Positions 33,726 to 44,252 are shown, counted from the stretch's first letter. The stretch is 64,000 nt of DNA from Epiperipatus broadwayi (GCA_028023455.1 JAQFVV010006208.1:8538963-8602962); one strand, 5' to 3'. Numbers and translations are program-made. Notes: generated by a model from the letters alone, not told the origin.

Positions 33726-33832
33726 ATTGATTTAGTATGCGCTCACGGCCATTTTCAGTTCTAAGAACCGCCCCCAAATCCCCGCTGACTCATCCAAGCT
33801 CTAGAGGCAGTGAGCATATACTAAATCAGTGG
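33726..33832. repeat. Small GC-richer hairpin element
   Basis: Ends TGATTTAGTATGCGCTCAC and GTGAGCATATACTAAATCA are inverted copies; the centre (ACCGCCCCCAAATCCCCGC) is markedly GC-richer than its surroundings. Looks like a miniature foldback; no family assigned. Confidence 0.6.
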
Positions 33833-34204
33833 CAAAAAGTTTTTATTGTTGTTTTATTTAAAGTTTATTTTATTTAATTAATTTAACTTCAGAAGTTATC
33901 TCTTAGAAGAAATTAAACCAATCTATATAGGCATACACAAACGGATTTTTAAAAAAAGTAAAAAAAAAGAGAGATCTTTTTTAATTTAAAAAAAAAAAAA
34001 AACTCATTTACGCTTATCTTATACAATAATCTGTTTACTTAATTTTTTCCTTTTAAAAAATACGTTAGCCTTTCTTGACACAAAAAATAATGCTTAAGTC
34101 AGAGTTTTCTTATAATTCAAATTTAAATTGCTTTTAATCAGGCAAAACTATTAAAAATGTGTGTACATTATATTATTAAAATACAAGTATAGTATATATA
34201 TATT
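33833..34204. other. AT-rich DNA, no gene seen
   Basis: Long A and T runs; nothing recognised. Confidence 0.5.
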
Positions 34205-34415
34205 TAAGCTAGTTGTAATTAGAGGATTTGAACCCAGACTCAAAATTTCTTCAGTCATCCACACTATCTAAAATAACCAATACACATAACCACAGTGCTG
34301 GCTTAGCTTATTCACGTGTATGTGGTTATATGTATTGATTATATTAGATAAAGTGGATGACCGAAGGAAGCCTAAAAGTCTGGGTTCAATTCTTTTAAGT
34401 ACATTATATTATATA
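34205..34415. repeat. Family B terminal palindrome
   Basis: GAGGATTTGAACCCAGACTC at left and AAGTCTGGGTTCAATTCTTT at right, with TACACATAACCACA mirrored by TGTGGTTATATGTA. Only the B-box-bearing ends of family B are present. Confidence 0.75.
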
Positions 34416-34592
34416 TGCATAAGATATATATTGTTTGTTTTTGTTAATTATTAAGAATATGTTTATAGGGCAAATTGTTACGGGTTAAATGTATTATACA
34501 CAGTTATATGTACATGTATATGTTAAATGTCTGTATGTATTCATGGAATAAACAAAACCTTACAAATAAGGCCTGATTTCTTATCCACTAAT

Positions 34593-34764
34593 CAGGCTGG
34601 GATTTAAGGCGATTGGAGCGATTGGGCTCAATCAGGCCCCGCACATGATCCATGATATTTGATTTATATATATATTGAATTTGCATTTTATTTAAATATT
34701 TAATATATAGAGGGCCCCACAAAAAAAATCCAATCGGGCCCCACACTTATTGGATCCAGCTCTG
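34593..34764. mobile_element. hAT-type MITE, 172 bp, 8-bp target duplication
   Basis: Ends CAGGCTGGGATTTAAGG and, on the other strand, CAGAGCTGGATCCAATA; inside, GGGCTCAATCAGGCCCC and GGGCCCCACA blocks. Exact 8-bp repeats CCACTAAT flank it (34585-34592 and 34765-34772), diagnostic of hAT transposition. No coding, so moved by a transposase made elsewhere. Confidence 0.85.
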
Positions 34765-34772
34765 CCACTAAT

Positions 34773-35513
34773 TGATTCCATTCACTAGGTTCTTAGAACA
34801 AAATATGGTTACGGGGATACCGCTGCATATGTATTTTAAAAGCTAGAGATAACATTTCTAAATACTATCTTGAAATATATTTTAAATTATAAATTAATAT
34901 CAATAAAAATTCTAGCATATATTGAAGCAATATTCCCCTCACAAGTATTATATAAATAATGTTATCCTTATTCGATATTATATTTAGAATTTTGTACAAA
35001 CAATGGGATATTCAACATATTATATTTTAAATTAATTCAATATATGTACTGTATATGTCATTGTTAAATATATAAAAAAGTGTTTTGTTTTAAAAGTAAA
35101 TTCAGTATGTGTGCATACTTTCTTATATCTTTTCTATTAGTATTTCAGTTTATTAGTTCATTTAATAGAATTATTTATTTGAGTGGATCATATTATTCCA
35201 TCTTTTGCCTTAATAAATATTATTGTAAATGGGGATTCAAAACAAAAAAAAAAGACATGCAAATACAGAAATTCATTGTTTATTGACTCTGCCCAATTAC
35301 ATATAGTAGAGATTGAAAGTTTGTTGTGGACAGTGTTTTAACAATGATAGGTCAAAACTAAATATTTTACTGAGTCTTGAGGCACAAGATACTTTGTTAC
35401 CATGAATAAGCTTCTTGTACTATTCTTCTTCAAACAATCACTTAAACTTTGAACATAAAAAAACCCTGAACTAAAATCATACCATTAATGACAAATACTG
35501 AAAGTAAATAGCA
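34773..35513. other. AT-rich DNA, no gene seen
   Basis: A 68-codon plus-strand frame (35080-35286) is hydrophobic and unrecognised; no other signal. Confidence 0.45.
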
Positions 35514-35810
35514 TTGTGGCGAATGTCTTTTTTGTTCGTTTCTTGCAACAAACATTTCTCTATCATAATAAAACCAAATCTGAATTCAGATATATCAGTT
35601 GATTTATTAATTTACATTAAAGTGAACTTTCAAATTGTATATATGTGTCATCCAGTTGATATCTTAAAGCTATTCTCCAAAAATTGGAGAATCGTACTAA
35701 TTATGTGTAGCTGGAACCCTGCAGATGTAAGACTCTCTCTCCCCCTAAATGAATTAAATTTAAAAAAGAGATTTGGAGGCCCGACAACTTTATAGTATCT
35801 CAGCTGAAAA
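35514..35810 (+). pseudogene. Possible BEL/Pao-type retroelement fragment (RNase H-integrase linker)
   Basis: A 93-codon frame ends NWRIVLIMCSWNPADVRLSL, PLNELNLKKRFGGPTTL. The order W-x-V...NPAD...EL...GP-x-L matches the linker after RNase H in BEL/Pao polyproteins (W-HV-...NPADxxSRG...W-GP-FL). DLLIYIKVNFQIVYM upstream could be the end of RNase H. The SRG tripeptide is missing. No LTR, protease or integrase seen nearby. Tentative. Confidence 0.4.
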
Positions 35811-36004
35811 ATATAAGTAAATGATATATATCTTCCTGTAGTTGATAAGTTGAAATAAAACTAGATCATAAAAAAATATTGCATTCCTTATTAACATGTT
35901 AGCTAACTTGATTCATTATTCTTTTCTTTATTATGAATTGTATTTAGCACATTTAGTCTTGTTCTTAACTTGATGCAATTATTATTCATTCTACTTTGAA
36001 CAAA

Positions 36005-36135
36005 TTAAAAAATTAAAGTAAAAGTGACTCTGAAGAAGACTGCAGGATAATCGAAACATAAGATTGTATATGCATATACGTATAATAAAAGGTTTTGTTA
36101 AAAAAGTGTTCAAAGTAGAGTGAATAAATTGCATT
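36005..36135 (+). repeat. CTGAAGAAG/CGAAAC domain fragment
   Basis: CTCTGAAGAAGACTGCAGG, ATAATCGAAACATAAGATTG, TATATGCATATACGTATAA, AGTGTTCAAAGTAGAGTG. Same element as the palindrome at 1575-1762, here in single orientation. Confidence 0.65.
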
Positions 36136-36218
36136 CATATTGATACTATTAAACTTTATTTCAGCTATCAATTATGATTTGAAATGCAGGCATTTTTCAT
36201 ATACCTAGAACTTAATTG

Positions 36219-36410
36219 TAAATATAGGGGATTTGAACCCAGATTTTCAAGCACCCTTCAACTATCCACATTATCTCATACTACTAATACACATGACCAC
36301 ACATGTGTATCAGTAGTATGAGATAGAGACATGTGTATAGTATGAGATAGTGTAGATAGTTGAAGGGTGATTGAAAGTCTGTGTTCAAACCCCCTATATT
36401 TACTATCAAT
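36219..36410. repeat. Family B terminal palindrome
   Basis: Arms ATATAGGGGATTTGAACCC and GTTCAAACCCCCTATAT, with TCATACTACTAATACACATG mirrored by CATGTGTATCAGTAGTATGA; the ATGTGTATAGTATGAGATAG word is repeated once more on the right. Confidence 0.8.
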
Positions 36411-37699
36411 TATAACTAACAATCAACTATATCTTCATATGTCAATTTTGTCTATATATATATTACTATTAAGAAAATGATTGTTTTAAATTACGATTTT
36501 TGTGTCAAACCAAAATTTTCTCTCTCTTTTTATGTTGTCATTACAAACCAAACACATGTTTAACATTCATATCTCAAAAAATTTTCATCGTTTGGCAATT
36601 TTTTAAATATAATTTCATCATTTAAACGTTACTGCCTTTTGTTTAAATATTCAAATTTATATCGGTCAAAATTTTGAAGTTCAGTTTATGTTGCATTTAT
36701 CAATGGAACAATGTTTTTTAATCATTTTGAAAAATGAAATAGTTTTACTTTCTTAATCAATCCAGCGTTCGCTTTTTCCGTACTGCTTTATGAAATAAAT
36801 AAACAAAACTACAAAACAAATAAAGATTTTCTAAAAAGGCCAATTTTTAAGAGTAAATGATGTAATAATTTGTAAACTTTTACTTTCTTTATAATTATTA
36901 TGACTCTATTGTTTATTAATGTTGAAGACCCAATACATATAAACAAATGTAAAAGTTTCAAACATTTATTGAGGCTTGATAATATGTTAAAATAGATCCA
37001 ATCTGTCATGCCTGCTCTAGAGGAGAGGAGACCTTTAATCATCTGATAAATATATGTCCAGGCTATAACAGTATTAGATATGTCATCTCCACCACTGCGT
37101 TATAGCAGTGGATAAAATCCTGGACATCAGGAGTTGTCTCTCCTCTGGAGACGCCCTTTGGTACACAAGATGCAGCACAAAGTTTACACAACCAGCACTG
37201 GACTCCAATGCCATATTTTTCGATAAGCTTAAAGTTCTTCAGAACAATATATTATCCTCTAGATTCTTATTTACAAATACATGGAACCTGCTAGTATGGC
37301 CCATGGACACTACATGAATATTGGACCTGATATATCGACATTATAGTGTCTATTGTAAATGAAGTAGTCTATAATGCAATATGCCAGATCCTGCTAGAGA
37401 GGCAATGATTCCACACCACATGGATACCAGTTTCAATACATCAGCATTATAGAGCCAACCTCAAAAGGGATGGACAATACCAACAAAATGGAATACTATT
37501 TACTCATACATCAACCTGTTAGTGCAGTTAATGGCTCTGCCATACATCTACGAGATCTAGGACACCCCACATTACCAAGCCAGCCTTGATGGAAGAGGCC
37601 AATACCAGCAATGAATTTGAGCCAACATTATCAAAGTGTATTATAATATTCATCTGTACAAATTTTGTTATGTCAATAAATATATTTTTAAAATAAAAT
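36411..37699. other. Unassigned; GC-richer stretch at about 37020-37690
   Basis: 36411-37000 is plain AT-rich DNA. 37020-37690 is more balanced in composition, with a 69-codon frame (37108-37317) I do not recognise, CCAGGCTATAACAG near TTATAGCAGTGG inverted words and an AATAAA near 37673. It could be an old gene fragment or an unlisted repeat; no motif decides. Confidence 0.3.
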
Positions 37700-38260
37700 A
37701 TGTTGAACTATTTCCATTATGAATGTCTAGAAAATTTTATACATTAATTAAACTTCTCAAATACTAACAACTTATTAGTAATAACACACAAATAGACAAC
37801 ACAGGTTAGTAATTACACAAGATTTTGAGTTGTACTAGTCTCCACTCTTCTTTGGGTGTTGCTGGCCTGACCAGTAACAATATTAGCATAGGAATCAAAC
37901 TTGCACCTTTAGATTCTTGAATATTGAATTCTAAGGCAATGCTTTAACCAATTAAGCTAAGACAAGAGTCTCACCTTAGAACTCGATATTCAAGAATCTA
38001 AAGATGGAAGTTTGACTTCTATATTAATATTGTCACTGGTCAAACCATCAACACCTGAAGAAGAGTGGAGAATAATACTACTCAAAATGTTGTGTAATTA
38101 CTAACCTGTATTGTCAATTTGTATTTGAGAAATTTAAATAAGATTTAAAAATTTCTATACATTCAACATTTACTGAAAAATCATGGAAATAGTCCAACAT
38201 ATTATCACATCTAACATGCTTCATCAACCTTCAAATAAATATTTATTGAGGCTAATTAGA
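37700..38260. mobile_element. tRNA-derived SINE family C, second inverted pair
   Basis: Left unit (about 37700-37965) and right unit (37966-38215) are inverted copies meeting at AATTAAGCTAAGACAAGAG. Right unit: CCTTAGAACTCGATATTC, AAGAATCTAAAGATGGAAG, TTTGACTTCTA (decayed B box), GAAGAAGAGTGGAGAATAA, ATTCAACATTTACTG, TCATGGAAATAGTCC. Head-to-head as at 9740-10440, but with less sequence between units. Confidence 0.8.
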
Positions 38261-39059
38261 ATAATACATTTATACAGTAGGTAATTAAGTTTAGCATAGA
38301 TGTAGGTCAAGATTAAAAGCCTGTTTATTGATAAGTCACATTTAATTATGTAAAAGAAATTGCCACAACTCCTAATAATACTTAACCCTTCTAGCCAATA
38401 TGGCTTGCTTTAAGCTTGAATATGCTTGAAGTCAATAAATAATAATGTACTATCTTTATTATCACTTAGATAATAATTTTAGCCTGGATAATTATATTTC
38501 TTAAGGAAACTATAACTAGTAATTTACTAATACTGTCGAGTAACTAAATATACTCAAATGAATCTCAGTTTATGTAGACAATTCTCTCACCTTTAGGTAA
38601 GCAATGTCCATATTCACTGACTGGTTTATTTTATTGGTTTGTTCATGCCATTACCTGTTTGTTTATCTATTGTTATTTAAATGATCAGCCATATTGCTTA
38701 CTGAATCTGATTTTCAAGAGTGGTATAAATTTGACGAGTAAGATGAGTAAGTTTAGATATGTCCATAACATTCTTTCCATCCTTGCTGAAAGTTAACTTT
38801 GGAGCATATAATGTTTAAAGTAGGATGATAGGCATCTAGATTTTTTTTTGCTTCACCACACTACGCTCTGGTTTCATTATCTGGTCTGATTTCTGTATAT
38901 CTTGGAATTCATATTCTACTTGCTATTATCATCACTAGAGTTAGTCAGTTCTTCATGGATGCTGAACACTTCATGCTTTAACTAGTATTATGACTTTACC
39001 TTTCTTAGTGCATTGCCGAATCCATATAATATTAATATCATCTATGTTCTTCATTACTT
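38261..39059. other. No gene recognised
   Basis: AT-rich; no domain-bearing frame and no assigned repeat. Confidence 0.4.
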
Positions 39060-39250
39060 TTCACAATGTTTTTTACAATCCACTATCAACAGTTTCGATT
39101 GCCCCAGCAATCTTCTTCAGAACTTCTACTTGTATTTCAAAATCTTAACTGCTAAACTGCTATGATTGGAAATATAAGTAGAGGTTCTGAAGAAGATTGC
39201 TGGGCAATCGAAACTGTTGATAGTGGGTTGTAAAAAAGCATTGTAAAATG
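39060..39250. repeat. Palindrome carrying the CTGAAGAAG/CGAAAC domain
   Basis: Both arms hold TTCTGAAGAAGATTGCTGG, GCAATCGAAACTGTTGAT, AGTG(G)(A/G)TTGTAAAA, in opposite orientation; centre near 39150. GATTGC/GCAATC hairpin between CTGAAGA and GAAAC. No GUC follows, so not a complete hammerhead. Confidence 0.8.
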
Positions 39251-39335
39251 GTTTAACTAGTCTTTGTGTCTATGGCGTTGATACAGTTTTAGGACAACTT
39301 CTATTGCACACTCTTATAATGCTCAATGCTTATCA

Positions 39336-39336
39336 G

Positions 39337-39369
<33 letters not shown>
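39336..39369. repeat. (ATT)n microsatellite
   Basis: About eleven ATT units. Confidence 0.95.
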
Positions 39370-41054
39370 TGAATTTTGACAAGCCTATGACCAATATTAT
39401 CATTTGTTGGAATGTTTTGATTTATCTTAAGACTCCAGAATCAGCAGACCTTGAATTGAAGTTAGGGCTTAGGATAGGATATCAGACATATTCTCTAGTC
39501 AGTTTTTTCAATTACCTGATCTCTGGGTAGCTGCAATGCAAATCTTAGCATTTGAAAACAACCCCAAAAGATACTATTGCCCTTGGGTCCCGTATGACAC
39601 ATACATTTTAAATTATAAACTCAACCATTGCATCTAATAAGGTAGATGTGGCTTTTTTTGTCTTTTATTATGTCAACAAAAAAGAATCTATTTATAATAT
39701 CATGGTGAACCATTGTTCTAAATCTGTTATCTTCATAGATTTGATTGTGTGATTGTGGTTTCATAACTTTATTCATTTGTTTATGCATGGATAGTTTCAA
39801 GCACTGATCCAGATTTATCATGAACATATCTGGGTAATCCATTTGTAAGGCAGGATTCACTTGGATTTCTGCCTAGAACAAATGGTTGAAGAAGCCTTAT
39901 CTTAATAAACTGTGTTTTCATGCAGACATAATGTGTGGCTCTCCAAGGAGGTGAATTTGGTTACCTTAATAATCTATCATTATCTTAATGCTGGATTGAA
40001 ATAAATACTTACTTTTTTATTACAACAGTTCAAATTTGATACAATGGATAATGTTAATCCAGAATCTAGATCTATTAATATTAACATATCACTAATAGTA
40101 AGTAATTCAGGCTTTATAAGCCTCAACTCATAGAGGTCTTGAGAAAAATATGTCCCATTATTTTCTGACTATCTAGCCGTTTCTTTTTTCAGTAAACAAC
40201 TTCCATATGCCTTATATGATTACAATATCTACAGATGGTATTTTTTTTGCAAAGATTCAGTATATGTATGCTGTTTCTTATTCCAAATATAGCAAAATGC
40301 TTGAACAAAAATTATTTGGGTGTTTTTTGTTCCTTTTTTAAAAACTTTTTTTTTTAAGTCTGGAAGTTATCTAGTCTTATTTTGATAAGATGGATATTTG
40401 TCTTTTCTAGATATTGGCTGTTCACCTTAACACATAGGCCAATTTTTATAGATGGAGTCTCCTGATTAGCTGTAACATCCATTACAAATATTTGAGTAAT
40501 GCCAGAACCAATTAATAGATCGATATTTAGGATGAGATCTTCATCCTTTAGATAAATTAGTTTTTCAAACTAATTTCCTTAAAATTTCAGGGCTAGCTTC
40601 CAAGCTCTGTGGCAAACATTTAGCATTTTCTTCCCCCTCTTGAACTTAGAGGTTGAAATTGAAACTCTGTAATAGTGTTAGAAGTTATGGAAATAAGCTA
40701 TCAACAGGAAGATTTCTTAGTTAAAATTTAATCCAGGATGGAAATCTAAGAGTTGAATATTAATACAAAACTTGTATGTTGCAATTTTAGATACACAAAG
40801 GTTGCTACTCTTAGCTCAGGCTTTTGACTTGATTTACCTCGAGAAAGAAGAGACCTCAATCCATGTATATTGGCCAACTTTTCAGTTGTCAGGATCAAAG
40901 TCTAGGAAAACAATTTTAACAAATTTCATTTTTATTGTTTCCTACTATGGAGAAAAAAAGATTTGTTTTGAGTTTTTGAAAGGAAAAAAAAAACAGAACA
41001 ACTTTTATTTATGACAAAATACTCAATTCAGTTGATTAGTGAATTGATAACTTC
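39370..41054. other. No identified gene; unrecognised minus-strand frame
   Basis: A minus-strand frame (39621-39860) reads ALQMDYPDMFMINLDQCLKL and NRFRTMVHHDIINRFFFVDI, and coding-like sequence continues past its stop (CMCHTGPKGNSIFWGCFQML, about 39500-39600). Base composition is slightly less AT-rich than nearby. This could be an old transposon; I do not recognise the family. Plus-strand frames here lack domains. Confidence 0.3.
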
Positions 41055-41530
41055 ACATGATCACCATTTCTTATGCTTGCTTATAATTGTTATTAAAACA
41101 GGCAAAATTCTACATATAGTAATGCCACTCAGTGCAAGCCAGAGCAATCAATGGATTCCAGAAGGCTTGTGCATAAAATCCCCATCTAGTGCCTACTCAT
41201 CCAATATCGCCAGACTAGTTTCTGGCTTGTGGCCTTCATCAGTGAGAAGCCTTGGATCAATTTGGAACCCATAGTTTTGTAGTTAAGTAGAGATAAAAAG
41301 TGGCTGCTGGAGGATTGCATTAGATTCTGAGATCTAGGTGCAGTGCTCTCAGATCCAAGGCTCTTCACTGACAAAGACCACAAACCAGAAACTAGTCTGG
41401 CGATATTGGATGAGTAGGTACTAGATGAGGATTTTATGCACAAGCCTGCTCACATCCATTGATTGCTCTGGATTGCACTGAGTGGCAATACTGTATGGAG
41501 AGTTTTGCCTGTTTTAATAGAATTGATAAC
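41055..41530. mobile_element. Family A foldback element, with long outer ends
   Basis: Outer end ACATGATCACCATTTCTTAT, then ATTAAAACAGGCAAAATTC; right end GTTTTGCCTGTTTTAAT. Arms about 165 bp, interior AGTTAAGTAGAGATAAAAAG. The left-arm hammerhead keeps its core; the right-arm copy (about 41361-41402) has CTGACAA. The frames 41011-41274 and 41186-41443 are repeat by-products. Confidence 0.85.
41207..41248 (-). ncRNA. Hammerhead ribozyme motif, family A
   Basis: Minus strand: TTCTCA, CTGATGA, A-GGC-CACAA-GCC-A, GAAAC, TA, GTC, TGGCGA. Core complete; stem I is interrupted by a C-C mismatch (GGCGA for GGGGA). Confidence 0.65.
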
Positions 41531-42159
41531 TTTTAATAGTGATGAGGATCAAATAAATTCATACTGTTACATCCTGTTGCTTCAACTCTATTGTGTATTA
41601 ATGTTTTATAATTAGGAAATATTTTCTAATTAATATAAGTGATTGATACAAAAAAATGTAAATGTTTTAAACATTTCTGAAGCTATTTACAATTAGAAAT
41701 TTACATAATAGTTTATTTCATTGATTGCCTTCTAAGAATGGCAAAATTACAAATTATTGGTGTAATGCTTATTAACAGAATATAGATGAAAAGAATTGTT
41801 GTCACTTGTTCTCAAAACCTATCACTTTCAGTTAAAATGGCTTGCTTCATGAATTTACTGCAGAAATTTTTGCCTCTGAGCTTAAGCATACCTGGCTGCA
41901 CTCAGTAAGTAATGTATTTGAGGTACTGTTTAAAGAGTAATATTTAGAGTGAATTATTTTTCTCTAAGTTAACTGTAACTATTAACTTATTAATAATTAC
42001 AGTAATTCCCTCCATTAATTAAATGTTCTTAAATGGACACACTGAGCAATTTACTTGATTAATCTGTTTACGGCATTCACTATTTGCTTACCTATTGATA
42101 TTTAATTGGTTAGCCATATTGTTTCCCAAATCCAATTTTAGAATGGATCTGCAACACTT
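41531..42159. other. No gene recognised
   Basis: AT-rich DNA; nothing assigned. Confidence 0.45.
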
Positions 42160-42635
42160 ACTTTGCATATCACACCCATATACAAAAAGAAATAAATCAC
42201 GTGACCTGATCAGCAAGATATCACATGATCTTTGCATATATTTTCTTGCTATTGAGCAGCAATTTCTTCCTATCTCATACTACATGTACTTAATATATTA
42301 CACCCATATACAGGAAATGAATAAGTCTCATAACCTCGTCGCTAAGATATTACATGATCTTTGTGTACATTTTCTTGCTATCTAACAGCAATTTTTTCCT
42401 ATCTCATACAACACTTACTTAATATATCGCACCCATATACAAAAAAATAAATCACATAACCTAATTAGCAAGATATCACATGATCTTTGCATACATTTTC
42501 TTGCTATCTAATAACAATTTCTTTCTATCTCACCTTATACTAACAAGCACATCACATGATCTTTGCATACATTTTCTTGCTATCTAATAACAATTTCTTT
42601 CTATCTCACCTTATGCTAACAAGCACATCAAAAAT
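42160..42635. repeat. Satellite-like tandem repeat, about 115-130-bp unit
   Basis: Units hold CACCCATATACA(A/G), AAATAAATCAC(A/G)TGACCT, AAGATATCACATGATCTTTG, CATACATTTTCTTGCTATCT, AACAGCAATTT(C/T)TTCCTATCTC. Starts near 42166, 42297, 42427; two shorter units follow to 42630. The 96-codon plus-strand frame (42095-42385) is a by-product. Confidence 0.8.
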
Positions 42636-42639
42636 TTAA

Positions 42640-42785
42640 AAGCCTCTTGCTGATGAAAGCCATACGCTAGAAAATAGTCTGGGGTTATTTTAAAAGAAAA
42701 ATACTGAATAAGGATTTATTAAGAACTATTATCTGGTATCTATTGAGTATTAAAACTTACACTAGATGGCATAAATGTTATGAGA
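42640..42785 (+). mobile_element. Hammerhead-bearing repeat fragment (family A relative)
   Basis: AAGCCTCTTGCTGATGAAAG through ACTTACACTAGATGGCATAA: a single diverged right arm, with GAATAAGGATTTATTAAG matching the ATAGGGATTTTATGC part of family A. Confidence 0.7.
42644..42685 (+). ncRNA. Hammerhead ribozyme motif, diverged
   Basis: CCTCTTG, CTGATGA (42650-42656), A-AGC-CATAC-GCT-A, GAAAA, TA, GTC (42677-42679), TGGGG. Core complete, 3-bp stem II kept by AGC/GCT, stem I closed by a G-U pair. Confidence 0.6.
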
Positions 42786-42849
42786 TTGGAAGAAATTGTT
42801 AGCTTAAAAAAAATAGTAATCCCATTCCAGAGTAGAATAAATATAGTTT

Positions 42850-42915
42850 TTTTTCATAAGCCAGCTGCTTGAAAGGCAGCTATGCTAACCACTAGGCCAC
42901 CAATGCTTGACAGGA
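42850..42915 (-). mobile_element. tRNA-Gly-like SINE, 3'-truncated
   Basis: Minus strand: TGTCAAGCATTGGTGGCC, TAGTGGTTAGCATAGCTGCC, TTTCAAGCAGCTGGCTTATG; ends before the TpsiC arm, next to a T run. TTC replaces the TCC-type anticodon. Confidence 0.75.
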
Positions 42916-43504
42916 TAGAACATTTTTTCCCCACAAAAAAATAAAATATCAGCAAATATCAGATGTGATTATTTTTGATTAGGGAATATAAATTAAGAAG
43001 GTAAATAATCACATGGTTAATTTCTTAGGAAGTCGTGTAATATTTGACTGCCCAAATAATGGATTGATGATAGCAGTTTCAACCGTAGGACCGTAGTTTT
43101 TACTCAACTAAAAACAATCCAGACTCCCTCAACTATTGTTCATCTTTCTACCATGGCATTGAACTGCTTGGATTGGGGGAAATGATCAGGAGAAAAAAAT
43201 AGATTTAGCACCAAGTTGGCAATTATGAACATAAATAAGAAAATTTTAGGAAATGAAAAATGAAGTCGAAATCAAGCTAATTCATATTGTTTTTTGTTTT
43301 TTTTAATGGCTACTACTCTAATTAGAATTATATAATTATGTGTTTCAAAAATACCAAAACTTTACAAATAGAATGAAATTAAAACCATATATAGGTTGAT
43401 TTAGTAATTGTTAGATCGGAAGTCGAATTCTGATAATGCACTATTACTTTAACTATTATAAATCTATGTGCACTCACATGTCAGTAAGAATTTTAAAAAA
43501 CTTT
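42916..43504. other. No gene recognised
   Basis: AT-rich; includes AGATCGGAAG (43413-43422), the first ten bases of the Illumina adapter, which may be chance. Confidence 0.4.
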
Positions 43505-43855
43505 AGCGAATCATAAACAAGAAGGATTGCCAATTCCTCTACAAGCTTTGTGATAAATCCTTAGCCAGAGCCAGCACTTAAAATATTTCTGTCAGGAACC
43601 CCTCCCCAAACCCCTGACCATGGTTTTGTGCTTTGGCACTCCTCAGAGAGGTGTCAGGGTAGGCTCAGACACTAGATCTAAAAATATCAACCCAAAGCCA
43701 AGCCCTTATCTAAAAGTTATCTATTGAGTGGAAAATCTGAAATTTTCAGACATCTACATGTCTTCAAACCCAGCTATCCAACTCAAATAGCTATATGGGG
43801 CTGATAGATCTTCAGCCATACCATATATTAGTAACCTTAGCAATATAAAATTGCA
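43505..43855 (-). mobile_element. Family D element, long form
   Basis: Minus-strand order: ATGGTATGGCTGAAGATCTA, ATATAGCTATTTGAGTTGG, GACATGTAGATGTCTGAAAA, CTGACACCTCT, hammerhead, AGGGGTTTGGGGAGGGG, TTTTAAGTGCTGGCTCTGGC, CTTGTAGAGGAATTGGCAAT. This shows sequence upstream of the ribozyme that the palindromic copy at 43877 lacks. Confidence 0.75.
43610..43652 (-). ncRNA. Hammerhead-like motif, family D (one core change)
   Basis: Minus strand: ACCTCT, CTGAGGA, GTGC-CAAA-GCAC, AAAAC, CATG, GTC, AGGGGT. Stem II is fully Watson-Crick here, but the G of GAAA is A, which should stop cleavage. Confidence 0.7.
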
Positions 43856-43876
43856 TAAGTCTTATGGCAGAGACTA

Positions 43877-44252
43877 TAAATAGTCAAAATAAGAGTCATA
43901 GATCACATGACCCTATTTCTTAAGCTTGTAAGTTATAAACAAGGAGGATTGCCAATTCCTCTACAAGCTTTGTGATAAATGCTTAGCCAAAGCCAGCACT
44001 TAAAATATCTCTGTCAGGAACCCCTCCCCAAACCCCTGACCATGGTTTCATGCTTTGGCACTCCTCAGAGAGGTGTCAGTGTCCCATGGTCAGGGGTTTG
44101 GGCAGGGGTTCCTGACAGAGATATTTTAAGTGCTGGCTCTGGCTAAGCATTTATCACAAAGCTTGTAGAGAAATTGGCAATCCTCCTTGTTTATAACTTG
44201 CAAGCTTAAGAGATAGGGTCATGTGATCTATGACTCTTTATTTTGACTATTT
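43877..44252. mobile_element. Family D foldback with exact 169-bp arms
   Basis: Left arm 43877-44045 and right arm 44084-44252 are near-perfect inverted copies: AAATAGTCAAAATAA at one end, TTATTTTGACTATTT at the other, CCATGG at both inner ends. The 38-bp spacer is the 5' half of a hammerhead on the minus strand, so the arms are exactly the sequence from stem III onward. Confidence 0.9.
44032..44074 (-). ncRNA. Hammerhead ribozyme, type I, complete core
   Basis: Minus strand in order: ACCTCT, CTGAGGA, GTGC-CAAA-GCAT, GAAA, CCATGG, TC, AGGGGT. Stem I is six pairs (ACCUCU/AGGGGU, one G-U); stem II four pairs (one G-U) with a CAAA loop; ACCAUGGU of stem III is self-complementary, too tight for a monomer hairpin but giving eight pairs in a dimer. 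Cleavage would fall after GUC, between 44038 and 44037. Nearest known relatives by architecture are the hammerheads of Penelope-like elements and retrozymes. Confidence 0.85.

Noticed and set aside
35080-35286. Small membrane protein
   Set aside because: Phe/Ile/Ser-rich frame typical of AT-rich DNA; nothing supports expression.
42160-42635. CRISPR array
   Set aside because: Regular repeats are present, but the whole unit repeats with no unique spacers, and the DNA is animal-like.
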